A DNA stretch of 9,851 nucleotides from contig MGVW01000048.1 in the NCBI GenBank assembly GCA_001800675.1, positions 1 to 9,851 of the forward strand, read 5' to 3'. Positions 6,944 through 9,851 of the stretch are shown in pieces; position 1 is the stretch's first letter, and each line of letters begins with the position of its first letter. Origin of the DNA: Euryarchaeota archaeon RBG_13_57_23 (GTDB lineage Archaea; Thermoplasmatota; Thermoplasmata; UBA10834). The notes below the pieces were generated by a model that was given only the letters and a program-made list of their open reading frames with translations, ran no database searches and had not been told where the DNA came from. The translations under genes and the position numbers were made by a program.

Positions 6944-8631
6944 GGGCCGTCCCCGGACGCCTTCCTCATCGCGTACTCGTATAGCGTCTCCTTCTGTGGG
7001 GGGAGATCGAGACCATATTGTTCCCCTAGCCTGAGCGCGACTCCTCTCCTCATGAACGGCATCGGGAGGCAGCCCGTGTACAGAAGCGCATCGTGGAAGA
7101 ACTTGAGCGAGAACCGCCCTCCCAGCACCTCTTTGACCTCCTCCCTGAGCTGCATGAGCCCGAGCTTCCCTATGAAGTACGAGCAGAAGTAGGTGGGTGA
7201 CATCGCGCAGCTCCGCGCCTCCGTCATCGAGGCGTTCAAGTCCATGCTGCATTCCTTGGCAAGCATTTCCGCGCCTTCCTCGATGGTCATCTCTCCTTTG
7301 GCCAGTTTGACCTCGACAACCAGCCTGCAGATCCTGAACACCAGATCGTTCAGTATGACGAGGCTCCCCAGATCGTTATCAGAGTAGCCGTTGGCCCTCA
7401 TCATGTCCTCGGTGTACAGTCCCCAGCCTTCGCTGAAGTCGGGGGACTGGATCAGTATCCTGATGTATGACGGATGCGTGTTGGAGCATATGCCCTGGAT
7501 GTGGTGTCCCGGGTATCCTTCGTGCACGGTGGTATTGATGATTCCAGCCTGACTGTGCTCTCTTAGCATCTTCGGATTGGTTTCGTCGGGAGTCACGAGG
7601 AAGAACCCTGCCCTGCTCCCGTCGAACTTGCCGGGCTCGAACTGCCCTGCGTACGGGAACATGGGTCTCATGAATTGAGGTGTCTCCATCACAATCAGGT
7701 TCTCCTTCGGTGGCAGCGTTGCCAGATCGTGTTCGACGACAAACCGCCGCGCTTCCTGAGCGGAATCCCTGTACGCATCCAAGACCGCCTTGAAGGTCGG
7801 CGGATGGTCTGATTTCATCTTCTCCAAAGCATCGGAGGTCTTCCCAGAGGGAACGACTCTTTTCGCAAGAGCTGCCATCTTCGATCTCGACAGCTTCAGA
7901 TACGTCTCCCCAATGGCCAACGCCTCGTCCATCGAGACTCCATAGCACTTCTTCTCAAGCATGCGCTCGTATTCATGCGCCGCTATCGCGTATTCGTCGC
8001 TGGAATTCGGGAGGACATCTTCCGAGACCCACTTGTTGTACTCATCCACCGCGACAACAGCCGCCTCGGTGGCCTTCTTCAGCCTCGACGAGATCGACGG
8101 GTCCTTCGGCTTGCCAAGATGCTGGACGCTCTTGATGAGCTCAGGAATCGCATTTCCCACTTCGAGTGCGGCTTCGTTCCATCTTCTGTACGGTCTTGAT
8201 ACGAGTTCCCTCGAATATGTGAGCAGTTCGGGGATCTTCTCGATCCTGTTCGTCATGGCTTCGAGCCTATCATCCAAGCGGGGAACGTCTCTCGAGAACA
8301 GGAAGAAGAGCGAGTAGCCCACCTCCTCGCAGCCATTCGCCCATCGCTCGTACAGCCTCAGCTCCTCCATCTCGTATCGCTTCAGCTCCAGGAAGTATAT
8401 TGCGAGGTCTCTGTCAATGACTTCCTCACCAGTCAATGAACCTGGTTGGATCCTCTTCAGCGTACTGATGAGTTCGGAACATCTCTCGATCTGATGAGCT
8501 ATAGCGGTTCTCCTGGGGTCGCGCAGAACATGGTCGTACCTGTGCCAACCGACCTGAGTCGCAAAGGATGGGTCCCAGCTCAGATACTCATCCATGAGAC
8601 TCTTGGAGACATCCTGGAAATCGCTGACCAT
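6940..8631 (-). CDS. DUF885-family putative zinc-dependent peptidase
   Basis: The start is the ATG at 8631, giving 563 residues (MVSDFQDVSKSLMDEYLSWD...). The frame stays open upstream to 8967, but that extension runs into the divergent permease gene and shows no domain. The DUF885 signature is present: TVHEGYPGHHIQ with His370, Glu371, His376 and His377, followed by SEGWGLYTEDM with Glu401. Together these supply a HExxxH-like metal site with a downstream glutamate, as in gluzincin-type peptidases. The N-terminal two-thirds is mostly predicted helix, as expected for the family. There is no signal peptide, so it is probably cytoplasmic. DUF885 proteins are annotated as putative peptidases or carboxypeptidase-like enzymes, but their substrates are mostly unproven. 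The gene diverges from an amino acid permease, which fits peptide breakdown. No Shine-Dalgarno precedes the start, so a short-leader transcript is likely. The family call is secure; the substrate is unknown. Confidence 0.92.
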   Translation of the reverse strand: MVSDFQDVSKSLMDEYLSWDPSFATQVGWHRYDHVLRDPRRTAIAHQIERCSELISTLKRIQPGSLTGEEVIDRDLAIYFLELKRYEMEELRLYERWANGCEEVGYSLFFLFSRDVPRLDDRLEAMTNRIEKIPELLTYSRELVSRPYRRWNEAALEVGNAIPELIKSVQHLGKPKDPSISSRLKKATEAAVVAVDEYNKWVSEDVLPNSSDEYAIAAHEYERMLEKKCYGVSMDEALAIGETYLKLSRSKMAALAKRVVPSGKTSDALEKMKSDHPPTFKAVLDAYRDSAQEARRFVVEHDLATLPPKENLIVMETPQFMRPMFPYAGQFEPGKFDGSRAGFFLVTPDETNPKMLREHSQAGIINTTVHEGYPGHHIQGICSNTHPSYIRILIQSPDFSEGWGLYTEDMMRANGYSDNDLGSLVILNDLVFRICRLVVEVKLAKGEMTIEEGAEMLAKECSMDLNASMTEARSCAMSPTYFCSYFIGKLGLMQLREEVKEVLGGRFSLKFFHDALLYTGCLPMPFMRRGVALRLGEQYGLDLPPQKETLYEYAMRKASGDGP

Positions 8632-8660
8632 GGGTCTGAGGAGGGCTGATGGTGTCGCAT

Positions 8661-8678
8661 GATTTAAAGCTATATATG
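8661..8678 (-). promoter_or_regulatory. Probable TATA promoter of the DUF885 gene
   Basis: On the minus strand the region reads CATATATAGCTTTAAATC and contains two TATA-like cores (ATATATAG and CTTTAAAT). Transcription would start about 10 to 20 bases before the ATG at 8631, giving a short leader. That agrees with the absence of a Shine-Dalgarno. Confidence 0.5.
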
Positions 8679-8707
8679 GGAGGGCAGTACTGCGTGACTG
8701 GCCTCCC
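8678..8707. promoter_or_regulatory. Inverted repeat in the divergent promoter region, candidate operator
   Basis: Arms GGGAGGGCAGT (8678-8688) and ACTGGCCTCCC (8697-8707) are reverse complements at 10 of 11 positions, with an 8-base spacer. A perfect CAGTACTG palindrome (8685-8692) overlaps the left arm. The element lies between the two opposed TATA boxes, directly abutting the DUF885 promoter, where a dimeric regulator could affect both genes. Confidence 0.45.
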
Positions 8708-8731
8708 TCGATATTGTGTGGGGAAACCCGT

Positions 8732-8747
8732 CGCAAAACCTTATACG
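8732..8747 (+). promoter_or_regulatory. Probable BRE/TATA promoter of the permease gene
   Basis: CGCAAAACCTTATACG has a BRE-like CGCAAAA followed by a TATA-like CTTATAC. The expected transcription start, near 8768, is only a few bases from the ATG at 8774, and no Shine-Dalgarno is present, so the message is probably leaderless or nearly so. Confidence 0.5.
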
Positions 8748-8773
8748 CTGAGTCAATCATCACATGCACCCAG

Positions 8774-9851
8774 ATGTCTAGCACCACCTCTCGTCGGGCC
8801 GTTACAGTAACGCTGAGGCGCGACCTGGGCCTTTTCGATGTGACGATGATCGGTGTCGGTGCCATGATAGGCACTAGCATATTCGTCCTGATCGGAGTCG
8901 CAACCGCAGAGGTCGGGGCGGCCGTCATCATAGCGTTCGCCTTGAACGGTGTGATGACGATATTCACGGCCTCGACCTACGCGGAGCTAGGCTCTTCATT
9001 TCCGGAGGCGGGCGGGGGCTATTTGTGGGCGAAGAAGGGGTTGCCTCATCCCGCAGGCTTCATGTCGGGATGGCTCTCTTGGTTTGGACACACTGTCGCA
9101 TGCAGTTACTACTCGATCGGATTCGGCCTCGCAATGGTCCATCTCCTTGGCTATTTCGAGTTCTCCATTCTGGGCATGTCTGATGCACTCCTTGTGAAGC
9201 TCTTTGCGTCTGCTGCCATTCTCTTCTTCCTGGGAATCAACTACTGGGGCGTCGGGGCAACGGGGAAGACCGGGGACGCCGTGACCTTCATCCAGGTGCT
9301 GATAATCGCGTTCTTCGTATCCTTCGGGGTCATCTACGCTCTTGACACACAGGGAATACACATCATGGACCCTTTCGACCCAATCCTCGCTTCTGACAAG
9401 GATCTGACGAGCATATTGATGGTCATGGGGTTCACGTTCATCGCATTCGAGGGATACGAGATCATCGTCCAGTCCGGAGAAGAGGTGAAGAATCCCAAGA
9501 AGAACATCCCGAAGGCAATTTTCATCTCGGTCGGGGTCGCAGCCCTTCTCTACATCGCGGTCGCGTTCGTGTGCATATCCAATTTCGGGGTCGCCAAGGT
9601 CGGGACCGAATGGGGTGAGAATGCCGTCATATACGCCGCGACCGAGATGATACCGATATTCGGAGCCCCACTCATGATATTCGGGGCAATACTCTCCGCC
9701 ATGGCTGCGTTGAACGCGACCGTGTTCTCCTCATCCAGGGTGAGCTTCGCCATGGGCAGGGATGGGTCTCTTCCACGGCTCTTCGGTCTCATCCACGCGA
9801 GGCGCCGGATCCCGCATAATGCGATCGCTATAACAGGTGGCATCATGTTGT
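8774..9851 (+). CDS. APC-superfamily amino acid permease (3' end outside window)
   Basis: The frame is open from the ATG at 8774 to the window edge, giving 359 residues without a stop. The ATG at 8764 is in another frame and meets a stop after five codons. The N-terminus (LRRDLGLFDVTMIGVGAMIG) is the classic cytoplasmic lead into transmembrane helix 1. The unwound substrate-site motif GVGAMIGTSIF lies at 27-37. Helix 6 contains AFEGYE at 224-229, followed by the conserved loop EEVKNPKKNIPKAI at 236-249. The stretch SSRVSFAMGRDGSLP at 320-334 is the usual segment after helix 8. About eight of the roughly twelve expected helices are visible. It should carry an amino acid or related amine across the cytoplasmic membrane, but the substrate cannot be read from the sequence. 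Some archaeal relatives carry a C-terminal UspA-like domain; the missing end prevents checking that here. It diverges from the DUF885 peptidase gene. Confidence 0.93.
   Translation, partial: MSSTTSRRAVTVTLRRDLGLFDVTMIGVGAMIGTSIFVLIGVATAEVGAAVIIAFALNGVMTIFTASTYAELGSSFPEAGGGYLWAKKGLPHPAGFMSGWLSWFGHTVACSYYSIGFGLAMVHLLGYFEFSILGMSDALLVKLFASAAILFFLGINYWGVGATGKTGDAVTFIQVLIIAFFVSFGVIYALDTQGIHIMDPFDPILASDKDLTSILMVMGFTFIAFEGYEIIVQSGEEVKNPKKNIPKAIFISVGVAALLYIAVAFVCISNFGVAKVGTEWGENAVIYAATEMIPIFGAPLMIFGAILSAMAALNATVFSSSRVSFAMGRDGSLPRLFGLIHARRRIPHNAIAITGGIML

Noticed and set aside
6239..7252. Open frame of 337 codons on the minus strand across the receptor/DUF885 junction
   Set aside because: It is antisense to the receptor's membrane and cytoplasmic part and overlaps the DUF885 gene in another frame. 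Its His- and Leu-rich translation shows no family; both overlapped genes are strongly supported.
8764..8781. ATG just upstream of the permease start
   Set aside because: It is in a different frame and reaches TAG after five codons. At most it is a tiny upstream frame; no evidence suggests that it is used.
8632..8967. N-terminal extension of the DUF885 protein up to 8967
   Set aside because: The frame is open, but it would overlap the divergent permease coding region by almost 200 bases and run through both promoters. The DUF885-like sequence begins at the ATG at 8631.

Overview
The window looks like archaeal chromosome, most likely a euryarchaeon of the Thermoplasmatota or a related lineage. 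This is inference from gene content and signals, not from a marker gene. Promoters look like BRE/TATA boxes. One gene has a Shine-Dalgarno while two others look leaderless or nearly so. AGG arginine and ATA isoleucine codons are common in GC-rich genes. Large PKD and cadherin-like surface proteins sit next to a Rab-like small GTPase. No tRNA, rRNA, CRISPR array, insertion sequence or integrase was found, and no gene-free stretch reaches 300 bases; the three intergenic gaps are each about 145 bases.

Layout: (1) 3-1934 (+) is the 3' part of a secreted surface protein, with PKD domains followed by a seven-repeat Asp-box beta-propeller. (2) 2082-2624 (+) is a complete Ras/Rab-type small GTPase of 180 residues. 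(3) 2771-6943 (+) is a single-pass membrane protein of about 1390 residues. It has a signal peptide, a large Ig-like and cadherin-like ectodomain with about 25 N-glycosylation sequons, one transmembrane helix, and a cytoplasmic domain whose predicted strand/helix order is that of longin/roadblock-type folds. (4) 6940-8631 (-) is a DUF885-family putative zinc peptidase. It converges on gene 3, and the two stop codons share one CTAG. (5) 8774-9851 (+) is the 5' part of an APC-superfamily amino acid permease, divergent from gene 4.

Two functional units are suggested. The GTPase and the receptor-like protein are neighbours on one strand, each with its own TATA-like box. Longin and roadblock domains are known platforms and regulators of small GTPases, so the pair is a candidate transmembrane GTPase signalling or cell-surface organising module; this is the most interesting item here. 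The peptidase and permease diverge from a 142-base region holding an 11-base inverted repeat between their promoters, which would suit joint control of peptide and amino acid use. The PKD/propeller protein upstream may be part of the same cell-surface programme, but only its position suggests this.
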